Origin: Gnetum montanum
Taxonomy: Eukaryota; Streptophyta; Gnetopsida; Gnetales; Gnetaceae
Length of the DNA: 64,000 nucleotides
Direction: 5' to 3'
Assembly: GCA_015680685.1 (NCBI GenBank)
Contig: MNCI01000900.1
Location: 412,087-476,086, forward strand
Below the pieces are notes generated by a model. That model made no database searches, was not told where the DNA came from, and was given only the letters and a program-made list of their open reading frames with translations. Position numbers and translations under genes: made by a program. Shown here one piece after another: positions 34,149 to 47,506 of this stretch (the first letter of the stretch is position 1; each line of letters begins with the position of its first letter).

Positions 34149-37100
34149 GTATTGTTGAAGCCAATCCTCATTGTGGTGGAGCTCGTTGGCATCCTCTACT
34201 GTATGAGTGGGCCTATTCCAAACATGGTCACATTGGACACGTAGTTAGATCACCAAGTAGTGTGATTCCAACCAAAGACACACGAGTTCCCAGAATTCCT
34301 ACTCCAATACTTCAGCATGATGATATGATCACACTTAGTGGTGGAAGCTGCTAGTGTCATCATGGAGACATTTCTGCCTAGGGTAAATCAAGGCATTTTG
34401 AGGTTCATGTTTGATGAGCCTACTACCAATGATACTAGAGCAAGGGCTCTAGGCTAAGGTCCTAGGTGCATTAAGCCTTTGTCCAGGATATGGGGGATGC
34501 CAAAATTTAGTTATTATAGTAAGAGCAACACTCTCTTTGTTTCTTGGTGTGTGCATAGCCAATTTTAGAACCCACCTAGGATAGTGTGCTATGCAGGAGG
34601 GTAAGTGTTCCTATGATTTTTTCATTATTCCTTTGGCTATTTCCTCATACAAATGTGCTAACTACTCATGTTTGTTTCTAGGTTTAGCATTGATGAGCAT
34701 GGTAGGCATGATGAGGAGGGGACCTTGAACCTAACTTGCACTACCCTATAGGAATTTTCATCTTGCAAGAGTGTCCATGTGGGGGTGATTGGGAAAATTG
34801 GATCAAACTTGGTAGAGTACCCTCATTGGTACCTGAAGGCCTATGAGAGGTGTTCAATCCATGGTTGGTTGGATGTAGAGTGGGTGGATGGTGTACCTAG
34901 CACTAAGGAGGCATCAGTTCCACCACGACCATCGTGCATACCATTTTTTCCATGTAAATAATTTATCATTATGCTCTCATGTGTTTTCTACCTTGCCCTT
35001 TTTGCATGATGCTAAAATTTTTTCTACCTACATTATAGCTATATTTCTTCAAGAGAGGTCACATTGGTTGCTACGTGCTACATTGAAACCACCCTTATCA
35101 TGAAGTATGGTGATGTTAAGGGTGCATAACATTGGTTGTTCCACCAAGCCCCAATGAAATTGACCAGCAGGCTTATGTGGGTTGGGTTGATGGACCTTTT
35201 TTGGCCCTTAGCATAGGCATTATAATGGTTGAAATGGTCACTATTATTGATTCCTTCAACAATGACACTCATCACTTTGTCACGCAAGTACATGTTATGA
35301 GGGTGGTTTTGAACCTCACTGATGACTTCTTTGTGGACCTCTTTGGCCTTCTCTCTGATGGCCTATTGGTCATTGATAAGACCAATAAAGAGGTCAACCA
35401 CTGAGGTGATGTCGAGGAGTGGCTAGGAACTTCTCGATCTCATAAAGGCATACTCCTTAAGAACATGCAAGTGCCTATGGTCCATGAGCTTTACCCTCTC
35501 TTTCATGCTCGTGCATTTCCAAAGCTACTCTCCCAAAGAAAAATCCTTAGGCTAGATCAAGCTTGAGCAATGAGGGACATGATAGAGGATGGCATAAGGT
35601 ATAACTAGGCCTCTCACATTATTGGTCGCCTACATGCCAAGATCATCAAGTTGCACCATAACCTCTAGGCAAGGTCGCATGTGCACTTCACCTTCTTCAT
35701 AGGATGCCTATGAAGGTTTGCAAAGTTTTTGGTGGTTCACGAGGATGGATGATGGGTGGTGTAGGACTAAACATAGCTCTTAAAGCTATGGGTCAAGCAC
35801 CTATTTTTTACCACATGAGCATAAGACCCCCTAGAGGTGATTAGTGAGTCATTTTCTATAATGACTAAAGGTCACATGGGGAGATTTCACTACTCACATA
35901 ATAGTGTAGGGGAGGCCCCATCGCCTAGTACTAGAAACATGGCTAGGGAAAAGAGTTACATTGTTGAGATGGTGGAACCATCTAAGATAAAGGTTAAGAG
36001 GCCACATTTAGCAAAGAAGCCTACATAGGAGGTCAAAAAGGCAAGCAGCAAGAAGATCTGCCTAAAGTTTCACTACTTGTGCATGGATGTTGTAGGTTAG
36101 TATGAGTTATTAGATGCATTTTTTCATTTTATGTGTTTATATTTTTATGTTTTTTTATGCTATGCTATGCTATGTTATGCTAAGTGTTAAAATGTGAATC
36201 TTGACATGCATGTGAATTGTTAGAATTAGGTGAGAGCTACCAAAGCAATGGCAGAGGAATTAGTAGTAGAGGAGGTCCCTCCTCAAATTGAGGGGGGATA
36301 AGCACAAGAGAAGGAGTTGTGTGAGGCTACAGAGGTCCTCCAACAGTTGGAGGAGGAGGGGCTACTTCACCCTAATTGGAGTGATTTTGATAACCTCTTT
36401 GATGGTATGCAACTAAGTGATCTCTCTACTCTCACACTAGAGAGCCTACTAGGTCTATGCTTTGGGTTGCCATCTATTATCGCTCTCCTTCTACTATTGC
36501 ATCTTTGGCTATTTGATTGTTGCTAAATGTGTTTGCATTGTAGCTATAGAGATACCTACTAGCAATCTAGCATCCACCTCTACCTAATGCATGGAGCCAT
36601 GGGTAGAGGCACCTGACAAGTTTACCTTCATAGAAAGGCTAGTTGAGGACATGGTGGACTAACTACAATAGATGAATCTTGAGCTTGGTATGCATGTGAT
36701 GTTGCTTAACTTATCTTGCTTTACTGATTTGAAGCATAGTATGTGGTTAATGTTGTTTTGTTTGTTGTATGATAATAGGTTCCAAGCTTCACTAGTATCT
36801 AAGTAGGGTGGCCAAGGTGAATGTCATCCCTAAGTTTCTCCGTGAAGTGGATCAAGTGCCCCACTACATGTATGAGGCCATCAGTAATTGCATGCTTTTA
36901 TGTGCAAAAGCATTATGGGTTTTCAGGTGTACTAATGAGAACCTGTGGAAGCAGGTGAATGAGATCTAGGATAAGGTAGTAAGCCAGGATGCCAAAATTA
37001 ATGACTTGTAGTTTCATTATGATTTCCTTGTGGCTCATGCATGAAGGGACAGTACTTGGTAGACAACCAAGATTGACAATGCTATGTACTAGTCAATAGT

Positions 37101-37779
37101 TTGGGGCAAGAATGATCCCACTAGAGAGATTATCGACTAGAGGTTGTAGATGGACTTACTAGCTTGAAAAAACTAGTATTAGAAGGATTGTACCACAAAG
37201 GTGTATCAATGGGGGTAGACATAGAAGAACCACAAGCACCACTATGAGAATAAGTGAAACACTTACCTTAAATGGTACAAGGAGGAGTCTATCAAATGCT
37301 ATTTCCGTAATATATTCCTCAAGGTGATTGGCGGGACATGGAACTATGAGTTGTTCACTCATCACTTAGTGATGAGTGGGTCTCCAAAGAGGTAGATTAT
37401 CGTGCCCTCAAGGGAGGTTTCATATACCATTTTTTTGATGGAGCTACCTACATGGACCACTATGGACAAAAGCAAGACCCTTGCGGGTATTATCTTTGAC
37501 CAAGAGGACTAGATGTGGCTATCAAGGGCCAAAATCCTCCAACACTTGGAGGAGGGCCTTGATAGATTGCCTTCAAAGATCAATGTGAGACCCTCTCAAG
37601 TTAGTTATTTGTTTTAATTATTTTGTGCTTTTTATGTTAGTTTTGCATGTTGTGCATTCATTGATTATTTTACTATTTTTTGTTGCTTTGAGTAGGCATT
37701 AGGTGATGCTGTACGTTCCAGCCAAACAACAAAGGAAGAGGAAGAGGAGCCTCAACCCCCACCAAACACCATTGACTGA
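34149..37779 (+). pseudogene. aORF1 of E3: spliced antisense gene between protease and RT
   Basis: On the strand opposite to E3 pol, coding-like segments are separated by GT-AG introns: 34601-34681 (GTAAGT...TTTCTAG), 34954-35038 (GTAAAT...ATTATAG), about 36096-36229, 36688-36778 (GTATGC...AATAG), and a last one ending near 37696. The stop is at 37777. Motifs in order: RWHPLLYEWAY; PPRIVCYAGG at the first donor; FSIDEHGRHDEEGTLNLTC; VEYPHWYLKAYERCSIHGWL; VVLNLTDDFFVDLFGLLSDG; VHFTFFIGCL; an acidic stretch; a coiled-coil-like part (WKQVNEI); an EEEEEPQPPP tail. E4 carries the homologue segment by segment. I do not recognise the family. Stops and a few shifts show decay. Length would be about 900-1000 residues. 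Confidence 0.7.
34601..34681 (+). other. intron in E3 aORF1
   Basis: Donor GTAAGT directly after GGAGG, a T-rich tract, and acceptor TTTGTTTCTAG. Removing it joins two readings that are continuous at the same place in E4. Confidence 0.65.
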
Positions 37780-37984
37780 GTAGTCCTGATGTAGCCTTGT
37801 TGTTGGGAAATTTTCCATTTTTGACCATTTTTACTATACAATCATGACATGTATTTATTGCTGGATTAATGAAAATGTGATAGTAAACTATTTTTTGCTA
37901 TGTGGGTTGTGTATTATGTATAGTTTTGCATTCATTTTGCTAAGTATTGCATGCTAGTAATGCAGTTGGTTAATGTGATTAGGC

Positions 37985-38345
37985 CCTTTGTGCATCCCAT
38001 GCTAGTTTAGGACCATGGTAAGAGGGTCATTGCTAGTTTTGGGCTATTTTGGGACCTAATGATTCCTAGTTTAGGATCATTTTGGGCTATGAATATAGAG
38101 AAAAGGTGTTGCCAATTTTAGGCCATAGTGGTATGTAGCGATAGTTTCAGGTCATCTTGGGCCACAAGGTGCAAGTTTAAGGCCTTGGTGGACTATAGCG
38201 ATAGTTTTAAGCCATTATGGGCCAATGCAATGAAAGAAAAAGGGTTGCTATTTTTAGGTTGTAGCAAGCTATATGCTAGTTTAAGGCCTTTTTGGGCCAT
38301 GACAATATGAGGAAGGTGGCCAATTTTAGGCCATGGCAGGCCATG
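37985..38345 (-). repeat. E3 tandem array 1 (between protease and aORF1)
   Basis: Units of about 40-50 bases containing GCGATAGTTTTAAGCCATTA followed by TGGGCC. On the element strand this is TGGCTTAAAACTATCGC after GGCCCA. E4 has AATGGCCTTAAACTATCGC units in the same place (47155-47355). Confidence 0.7.
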
Positions 38346-38589
38346 AATTTTTTTGCAATTTTGGATTTTATGATTTTTTATGTATTTTAGTGTTTTTTTA
38401 ATGTGTAAGAAAACTAAAAAATGCATAAACAAAAGGAATGAATGTGTAATGAAATAAATGTTGTAAAACATAAGCAACCATGAGAAATGTAACTACATAA
38501 GTAAAAGGCAAACAAGGCATGCGAAGATTAGGGGTAAGCGGGCACCAAGCACATGTTGAACTAAGGGGATGCCTTAGTCATGTAATTGC

Positions 38590-41235
38590 TTCCTAACCCA
38601 ATGTGGGTTAGGGTGTGAATAGGGCCTGGGAAGCATGAGGTGATATTTTCCTAGACCTTCATTCATGATGTTGAAGGGAAACTCTTCTTAGAGGGCTTTC
38701 TCGAGGAGGTCTTTAGCTTCTTTTGGTTCCTCAGGTGGGTCTACCGAACAAGGTTAACCCTCATCCTTTATGGGTGGCATGCCATTAGGGGAATTATCCC
38801 TCCAACCCTTGTTCTGTGTCAACATTGTTGATGGTTGGAGGCACTACATTATCACTGTGTATGATCACTTCTCTATCTTCATATAGAAGGTGGATCTCTT
38901 GGTAGATGGATGAAGAGATGGCCCATAATTAGGCTAGCCAGGGCCTTTCTAGGATTAGGTTGAACTTGGGAATCTCCTTGATGACAATGAAGTCAACTAT
39001 AATGGAGAATTACTCCCTTGCCACAAAAGCTATTGTGACCATTCCCCTTATGACAACGTGTGACCCATTAAAGGATTTCAAGCATGTTGTCTTCATGGGT
39101 TTGATTTGATCAGCAAGACTAAGCTTATTGACAATTGGGAATGGGATGACATTAGTTACCATCTCTTCATTGACATGCACCCTATGAATCTTACATTGTC
39201 CTATGCAAATTGTTGTGAACATTGGTGTGGTGATGATTAGACCCTTTTCAAGGTCAACCTTAATCACCTCATTACAAAATGCTAGGGGCATTGAACCTTA
39301 CTCCTATGGCATAGGGGAAAGCATCATAATGTGGATGGCTTGCTCATCCACTAGGATGTCCTCCTTAATAGCAATGAAGATTAACATGCTAACTAGTGCT
39401 TCACAGTGAGTAGAGAAGGTTATGACCAAGTCGTACAGGCTTAAGGTTGTGTTTTTTCTTATTTTTGAGCTTGTTTGACTTGTGCCAATGCATCTAAGAA
39501 ATTCTTACTACTATCAATTTCCTTGTTGACCTTCACCTCCTCCATGCAACCCAAGAGATGGATCCCTTGGGGAGGAGATTTGCACTTGGTTTTCTTTGTC
39601 TACTTTTAAGCCTTAGTACTCAATTTTTGATTGCTCATAGTGGCTATTTTGACTGACATGGCCATAGGAATGGAAGAAGAGGGGACAAGCTTAACTAGAC
39701 CTAGCTCCAAGAATTTCTTAATCATTTTGTCAATGAGGTGCTCGTTGGACCTCCCAGGCTATCACCTAGACTACCTATTATTCTATGCAAGATGAGGGTT
39801 TGGGCAAGTAGGGCCCAATGTAGTCGCCACCACCAGACTTTGAGTAGGAAAGGATTCCACACATTAATACACCCTAATAAAAAAGGATGTCTTCTAGGTT
39901 GCTGTCATTGCAACATGCTACAAGGTCCTAACCATGAAGGATGTCATGGGCACTCAAGGTGGTGCTCTAATGACAAAAGGGAACCTCAAACTGGTTGATA
40001 CCGAGGCCCCAATGTTACCAATGGGCACATGAACCATGAATGGCTCTTGTGCTAGTTCTGAGTTGTCCTCAATGCTGATGACATTGATAATGTAGCATAT
40101 TCCACTTACATTGAGAGGGTCATTCTAGACCTTTAGTGATTGATTTTCCAGGTGAATTAGGTTGGTTGCATTAAGGACTAGTTCACCTCAGTCAATCATG
40201 CATTGTATATCATCTCATAAGGCCATGTAGAAGTTTGTGTCATGGCTAGGCAGTTGATGGTAATGGTAGAACTAGTCCAACCTAAAATATTGGAGGACCA
40301 TAGGATTATTTGGTGTAGCAACTGATGGATCTTTGAGGAGCTCGTAGTAGCAATCATGGTGCTTTTGAGCATCTTCAGACATCTACTTATACTAGATGCA
40401 CCCAACGCTAACTAGCTGATCCAAGAGCTTCGATGGCTTGATGGGTAATAGTGCATACTTTGACTAGTCCTTGCACTCAACATTTGACCTTGGGATAGCA
40501 TGCCCCCTAGCCAACAATGATGCAAACTAGTTGGTGACCGCAGTGCTAGAGTTGAATACCTTGTTTGGCCTTAGGTTTCTTAGCCATTGATTTGACATTG
40601 TTTGGTTTGGCCTCATTGGCCACCATTGTAATAGTTGTGGTTGCCTTGCCCTTTTCCTTGTCTTTCTTTGCATGTGCATTTTTATAGGTCACATAGGTTG
40701 GGTCCTTACTAGCTTTCGTTGCATCCTGAATGCTCTTCGTTTGAGTAAGCACTTGGCTCAAAGAGTGTAGGGCAAGTTAGTACAGCTTTAACTTGATGAA
40801 GTTGTTCATTGCACCTTTGAAAATGGCCAATAGGTGGGTTTTTACAATGGGCTTATGAATTTGATTGAGTGTGATGTTCTAGCATTGGATGAATTTTTGC
40901 ATGGGCTCTAAGTAACCCCGCCTGATTTGCATTAGTTAATCCAAGGTCACCTCGGGATTCAAGTTGTACTTGAAGAAAGTGATGAATTAATTAAGTAATT
41001 CCTCAAAGGAAGATATGGAGGCCTTAGGAAGTACACGGTACTAGTCTACTACCTTACCAATCAAGGACATGGTGAACACATGGATGATTACATGTAGCCA
41101 TGCCTACAATAGAAGGTATTCAGAATGGAATGTCACTAGATGGAAATTAGGATCCACTTCACCATTGTATTTAGTGAACTAGGGAAGTTGGACTCTAGGA
41201 GATAAGGTTAGTGATGGGATTGCAGGACTGATTGG
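38590..41235 (-). pseudogene. E3 gag C-terminal part and protease
   Basis: Reading leftward from 41235, gag first: SIQDATKASKDPTYVTYKNA (40720-40660) matches SIQDAVEASRDPAYVAYKNT of E4. A Lys-rich tail follows, then a Pro-rich linker with LGCMEEVKVNKE. Protease at 39300-38800: VHVNEEMVTNVIPFPIVNKL, SFNGSHVVIRGMVTIAF, and a FNLILERPWLA strand (family form ILGRPWL). The active site is decayed. Near 38600 the phrase WVRKQLHD is shared with E4 and marks the end of this reading. E4 is inserted within gag; 41231-41235 is its ATTGG target copy. Confidence 0.75.
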
Positions 41236-43621
41236 TGAAACACCATCAATTTTGGAACTCTCATGATTAAACATAGTCTCGAACTTTGCAGAAGGATCTC
41301 TGCAAGCATGATTTCACGCTGGACTATGTAAACAACATGGCACCTCAAAAGTCCTAATGCCTACGAAGTCACTTTTGAGGCTTCCTACAACCCTTTGCAG
41401 CATAGTCAACACACCACCTAGCCATAAGGCCAATTTTCACAAAAAAGGCACTAGGGTAGACCATATAGTATAACAAATTTTTTGTCTCTCGAGTTGACAA
41501 GCTGCCACACTCTCTAGCTTGTCCAACTTGACACATGGCCCAATTGATGGTCTACCTAGGGACCATGCTAGGAGTTGTCAAAAGTGTTTAGGATGGCATA
41601 AATAGTTTGGCAAGTTTTCTAACTATGAGACCTGCTATGCTACGGTACACTACATAGCGTAGTAGGCCATGTGGAGACTGATTAGGCACCAAAGATGTAG
41701 TTGACAATGACTCAGCCCTCCAAGATACCTGTTCCGCTTCATCCTTGAAGCATGATCAACATGACACAGGAAAATGTGGTAAATTTCATTAGAAATCATC
41801 TCCATTTGAGTGCTATGCTATGATACGCTACACAACATAGTAGGGTTCTAGTGTGAAAATACTTCCTCTTAGATTGTTTTGACGAAGTAAAAAAAATTTC
41901 CCATACTTAGACCATAAAAAATGCTTGTTCTATTGCCACTCCAGGACATGACCGACATCCCATGACAAAACATTTACGAAGTGAATCAAAATTTAGGCCA
42001 AAATAGGTTCTACGCTATGCTACGCCACATAGTGTAGCATAGCATAGCAAGGTCAAAATGCATGAAGGTCCTCCATCAAGTGGTTCTAGCAAAGGAATTG
42101 CACTTGGTCATGCTCCAACCTTCAAGACTGCCTATCCCACTTTGCCCTCACATCCCAATCAAAGTTTCCTAATAAAGCATTGCAGATCAAGCAAGGATTC
42201 ATGTCAAACTGATTGCTACATTATGCTACGCTACATAGCATAGTAAGAACACAAAGCCCAAAAGTGTCCCAAAGATGAAATCCGTAGGTCCTAGGGCCTT
42301 TCAACATGAAAAGTAGGGTTGCCAATAGATGAAGTTGCTTGCCTAGCCAAGCCTTAGAGGGGTATTTTTGGTTTTTAGGCAATATTTATCTCAAAAATGG
42401 TTGCTACACTACACTACGCTATGTAGCTTAGCATAGCGTAGCATGTGGGCATTCACGCTACTTTACTATGATGAGTAGCGTAGGTAGTGTATCAATTGCA
42501 AAGAAGCATTAGGATGTGTCCAGCAGCTTTAGAACTCATTGGCAATGATCATTTCTACTATGGAATCTCCTCGACAGAGAAGATCAGTAGTTTGCTTTTT
42601 TTTGCACCCCCTATTGATTCCCAAAGTTGTCCCTATGCTTGACACTACACATAAGAGAAGGGAATATGTAGTCCTAGAGCATAGGCTCCACTTTGCATTT
42701 TCTATAAAAACATGGTAGTTCCCTAGATTCTAGCACATGTAGTTTGAACGGTATGGTCACGGCTTAGCAAGTTTCACTTCTAGCCTCGTTCCACTCAGTG
42801 TAACACTATAGCGTAGCACATCAGCGTAACATTGTAGTGTAGCACTGCACAACAACATAGCACATCCATGTTTGCACCTTGTGGGAACTAGGAAACGTGG
42901 TGTCCAAACCACATCTCTCTCCCACTCTTGGCCTTATAAATACTCTAGCACACAACGTTCAAAGGGTTGGCTTTTAAGGTTGGCTTTTTGACTTGGAATT
43001 CTTGCGATTAGAGATTGGCATTTTGGAATTTGGCTTTTTGGTGATTGTCTTTGGAAAAGAGGTTGGCAAGCAAAAGGTTAAGGAATAGAAAATCCTAGTA
43101 GTAGCACTTTTGGGATCTTTGTTAACCTAGCAAGCATCGGATCATCAGTTCCTATTAGCAAGCCATTGGCAATAGTCTAGGAGCTGTGACCATACCATTA
43201 CATTATAAGCTATGCCTGTCCAGTACTACATACCAGTTGTACACCTTCTTGAGCCAAAAAAAGATCAAATCCCCCAATTTTGGGGTGGTACATTCTCTCA
43301 CTTAAGCTCATTTCATTTCATTTCACTATATTTTGCATCCTTGTGTATCGATTCACATTTATTACTCAACTATATACTCTATTATGCTTTTACTGTTCTG
43401 TGTGCTATAGTTTTCTTCACCTTAATCTCCACATGTTACATTTTAAAATCACTATTCACGAAAGGTTATTATACACTGTGTAAGTTCCTATTTGATTAAC
43501 TAGACTATTCAGGGCACCTCGTTTCTGCTTTCTCCAACACGGCCCTCACACAGATCTAGGGTTAGGCTGTATGCCCAATATCCTCTCGGTGTTCCAGCCA
43601 TCAATGTTTCCAGCCGTAATA
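41236..43621 (+). repeat. E4 5' LTR
   Basis: It starts TGAAACACCATCAATTTTGG, ends CAGCCGTAATA, and is 2386 bases against 2384 for the 3' copy. CCTTATAAATACTC at about 42941 is the TATA box; the 3' copy has the same at about 59690. Palindromic strings of CTACGCTATG/CATAGCGTAG type occur at about 42011-42050, 42222-42243 and 42405-42500. Confidence 0.9.
42005..42500. repeat. CTACGCTATG/CATAGCGTAG palindrome cluster in E4 LTR
   Basis: Inverted strings such as CTACGCTATG followed by CTTAGCATAGCGTAG (42414-42442) recur within 500 bases and again in the 3' LTR (58785-58810, 58985-59015, 59178-59222). The same motif family fills 51130-51500, upstream of the antisense gene of this element. Confidence 0.7.
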
Positions 43622-43624
43622 GTT

Positions 43625-43645
43625 TTTGGTGCTAGAAGGAGGGCC
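43625..43645 (+). promoter_or_regulatory. E4 primer binding site
   Basis: TTTGGTGCTAGAAGGAGGGC lies three bases after the LTR end. E3 has GTGCTAGAAGGAGGGACG in the same place. This GCTAGAAGGAGGG form is used by Tat-group elements; I believe an arginine tRNA is the primer, which needs a direct match. Confidence 0.7.
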
Positions 43646-46330
43646 TGAACCATTATGTTCCTTCTTTGCTCCATGGGTAGTCCTACATGCATTCTATAAC
43701 CTGCTACTAGCACCCAGCTAACATAGACATGACACCCCTGTGGTTGTCTGTGCATCGATTAGTATAGATCAGCCCCAATCGATGGTTCCTTTGGAACCCT
43801 ATGGGAAGAAAGCCCTAGAATTGTCCACTGTGTTACACTACCTACATCCTATGCAACGTAGCAACCCTACCAGTGTAGAAGTTCCTACACTTTTCACTGC
43901 ATTACGTTGTCCACTACATTACACCATACACCATGATACGCTTCCCATTGTGTTATGTTGTCTATGTCCTATGCGGCATAGAAACCCTATTAGCATAGTA
44001 GTCCTACTTAGTGTAGTAGGTGTAACAATGAAGGAAACTAGTTTCCAACACTTCCAAGCATATCCAATTTCAGCCTACCTCTCTTACGATTTTCAACTAC
44101 AACCGCTTAGCATAAAAAATGCATTGTTTGCAACTGGTGCTTACACATATCTTTCCTGTTTCTACATTTTTCATAACAAAAAAAATTGAATCCTATTACC
44201 ACTAAAGTTCCTAACTTGAGTTTTGAGGTAACTCACTTTGTTCCATCCATGATAGATTCCGAGCGACCGCCCAGCCCACTGCAGGTACTATGGAAGTTCC
44301 TTAGATTGTGACAACAATTTCCTAAATGTTTTCTCTAAGATGAAGAGTGATACAATTTTTTATGTGCAAAAATTTAAGCGAATATACCATTGGACCATCA
44401 GGAATTCAAGGAAAAATGTAACTTCAAGTTCATCCATCAGAACGAGAGGGAATTCATTCCTACTCCTGATGCCACTATCCTATTGACTGAAAAATATCAA
44501 TGGGTGTTAAACCAACTTGTGCTAGTAAGTAGATCAAGAGAACAAGACACAACATCCCACTATGAGGAACCATTTGAAGATGGGCAAGAGGAGTTGGACT
44601 CCCACTTTGAAGGCGACAACCCGATCTACACCATGACTATCCTTCCACCTCTGTCTTTCGGTCACACCAGCTCCTATCTTTTGTCCCCTTTGTTACTGCC
44701 ATGATAGAAGTCACTTTGGATCAACTTATGAGTGTTAAACAAGAGTTGTTAGAGTCTGTAAAAAATTTCATACAATGATGGAGCGCTACCCTAAATGAAA
44801 TTAGGGAACTGATCGCCAAGGCCCATCTACTGGCCATTTTCAAAGGTGCAGTAAATGATTTTATTAAATCCAAGCTATACTACTTGGCTCTGCATTTCCT
44901 TAGCCAGGCGTTCGCTCAAACCAAGAGTATCCAAGATGCGGTAGAAGCTAGTAGGGATCCAGCCTATGTAGCATATAAAAACACACATACAAATAAGGAC
45001 TAGGAGAGAGGCAAAGGTGTGAAAACCATAGTGGCCGCTGTAGCCCATGAAACCAACAAGGGTAAACAAATGGATAAAGCATCTAAAAGTCATGCCACAA
45101 CTAACACAACACCTGGCCCTAGAAACACTAGCCAACCTTCAACGTTAGCAACTACTTCCCAAACTTTGATGAGGCCAAATTTTGAGCGTAAGGACTACTC
45201 AAAATATACTCCCTTACCAATCAAGCCATCTTAGCTTTTTAAAAAATTACTAGAATCTGGACGCTTTCAACATAAGTGAATGTTAGAGGAGGCCCTTAAA
45301 TAACATCAAAGGTATTGTGAAATCCTTTGTGACCCCTCTGTGGTTATGCCTAATGACCCACTGGTACCTAAGAACTTTAGACTTGAGCAGTTCTGGAATT
45401 ATCATCAAGTATGTGGGCATGACACAAATTATGTCTTGGCACTAAAAGATGATATTTAATGAACGATCGATCAGGGTAAGCTAGTTTTGGATGAAAGTAA
45501 TCCTGTCTGACCCGAAAACTAATCGATGTACATTTAGAAAGACTCGATAAATACCAAAAATGCGGTTTATACTATTAATGCTATTGACATGGATAATAAC
45601 ATGGAGTCAAAACATGAACCATTTGTGGTTTGTGTACCTCCATGTAACCCTACAGTTTTGACAACCACCACTTCACAAACCCCCTTTGTCATTAAAGTCC
45701 CTCCTTAGACATTTGTCTCACCTTTTGTGCTTAAGACTACATTGCTTTCTATAAGAAAAACTCAAGCACCTTTCGCTATCAAGGTGCCCAAGCATAAGGC
45801 TCTCTCTATAACCCATGGTCCAATGATAGGAACTTCATCACAACATTCCCATTAGAGGAAACGTGAAGAGCACCTAGTGAATAAGTTGGCTAGAGAGCGC
45901 ATTGTGTTGGGCCCCCCTAAGCCCACGCCTCTATTGGCCATGCCCATGACTTCATCATCAAAGGCTATGAGTAGCACGCAACCACTGCCCTCTAAGCCAA
46001 CAAAACTTGTCATTCAATCTAGACCCACTCCTCCACAGGAGATTTGCCTTTTAGGATGTATTGAGGAAGCAAAGATGAGCAAATAACCAAAAAATGGACA
46101 ATATTTCTTAGATGCACTCTCAAAAGTTAAACAAGATTTAAAGCAAAAGAATACAACATTAAGCTTGTATGACCTAGTGATGACCTCTATGGAGCATCAT
46201 GAGGCCTTGGTTCACATGTTAGAATCTGTTTCTATTGACAGAAACATGCCAGCTTAGGAGAAAGCTATCAAGATGGTTATGCTTCCCCCCTTGGCTAAAG
46301 AACCATGGCCAACCTAATTAACATTTCAAG
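43646..46330 (+). pseudogene. E4 gag
   Basis: The N-terminal part at 44390-44640 (TEKYQWVLNQLV, HYEEPFEDGQEELDSHFEGD) matches the E3 gag right of the nest. It is followed by AQTKSIQDAVEASRDPAYVA (about 44910), a basic linker, YTPLPIKPS, then the HxxxCxxH-like end (FWNYHQVCGHDTNYVLALKD). A Pro/Thr-rich tail reaches ICLLGCIEEAKMSK at 46086. Broken by stops at about 45000, 45233 and 45280, among others. Confidence 0.7.
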
Positions 46331-47050
46331 ATAAGGCCATCAATGATGGCCTTGAAAAGGGTCAAGTGACTACAACCCCCATGTTTATCGTGATTTGGGT
46401 GGGTTAATACAATATTCGTAGAGTACACGTTGATAACGAGGCCACCACTAACATGATCCCATTTCCCATTGTTGAAAAGTTGGGACTGGTAGATCAAATC
46501 AAGCCCATAGTAACTTCCTACCTGAAATCATTTAATGGAGCATGTGTCATAGTCAAAGGTACTATTAACATCAACTTTGTGGTGGGGGACTAGTTTCCCA
46601 CCAATGCGGAATTCATTGTCGTGGAGGAGATGCCTGGGTTTAACTTGATCTTGGGGAGATTATGGTTAGCCCAATTAAGGGCATTCTACTTACCCTTACA
46701 CCAAGAAATCCACCTAACCTACGTGGGTAGAGAAGTGGTGATCTTTGGTGATGAAATAGTCCCCCACGCTATAAATAATATAGACATAGAATAAGGGTCA
46801 AAGATAGAAATCTCTGAAAACCCATCACCCATCTACAATGAACTACCATGTTCAACAGATGAGCCATCCAAAACTACCAACTTAGACTAGGAAACCACTT
46901 TGGATAAGTTTCCTTTCCAAACAGTAGATGATAACATAGAAGAATATCACCGCAAAGCTTCCTAGCCATACACTCTGCCTAGCACACAATGGGTTAGGAA
47001 ACAATTGCGTAATTAGAGAATACCTCTAATTCACTTCCATGAATGCTTAG
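46331..47050 (+). pseudogene. E4 aspartic protease and end of the first reading
   Basis: The phrase VHVDNEATTNMIPFPIVEKL holds the active-site position; the family has D-G-G or D-T-G, here D-N-E, so it is inactive. SFNGACVIVKGTININFVVG and FNLILGRLWLAQL follow. The reading continues with acidic residues to WVRKQLRN near 47000, a phrase shared with E3. From there the Tat reading stops and the antisense module begins. Confidence 0.75.
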
Positions 47051-47154
47051 CTTTAACACTCTTATTTCTTTAGTCTTGATTTTGCATTATGTTCATTGTT
47101 TGCATTATATCCATTTTTTGCATCATGACTATTTTTTGCATTAATTATTTATTA

Positions 47155-47355
47155 CATGGTTTAGAATGGCCTTAAACTATCACCATGGGCTGTTAAGGCC
47201 TAAAACTGGAAATTGACCTTTGGAAGTTACATTGTAATGGCTCAAAATGGCCTTAAACTATTGCATGGCCTTAAATGGTCTTAAACTATCGCAATGGCCC
47301 AAAATGGCCTTAAACTATCGCAATGGCCTGAAATGGCCTTAAACTAGAACAAGAG
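47155..47355 (+). repeat. E4 tandem array 1 (between protease and aORF1)
   Basis: Five or more units of AATGGCCTTAAACTATCGC / AATGGCCCAAAATGGCC type, about 20-45 bases each. Same place and same core as the E3 array at 37985-38345. Confidence 0.75.
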
Positions 47356-47506
47356 GGCCACAAGGGGCCCAAGCACATTAATAAAATATTAACCAAAAGA
47401 AATGCAATAATTTTTTCATTGTTTACTCTTCATTAAATTTGAGTCCATACAATAAGGATCACAAAAATGAAATACAAAAACAAAAATAAAATCTTTTGCC
47501 ACCACA

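Noticed and set aside
36160-36182. TATGC microsatellite as a functional site
   Set aside because: Only four or five copies of a 5-base unit inside a probable intron; no sign of a role.
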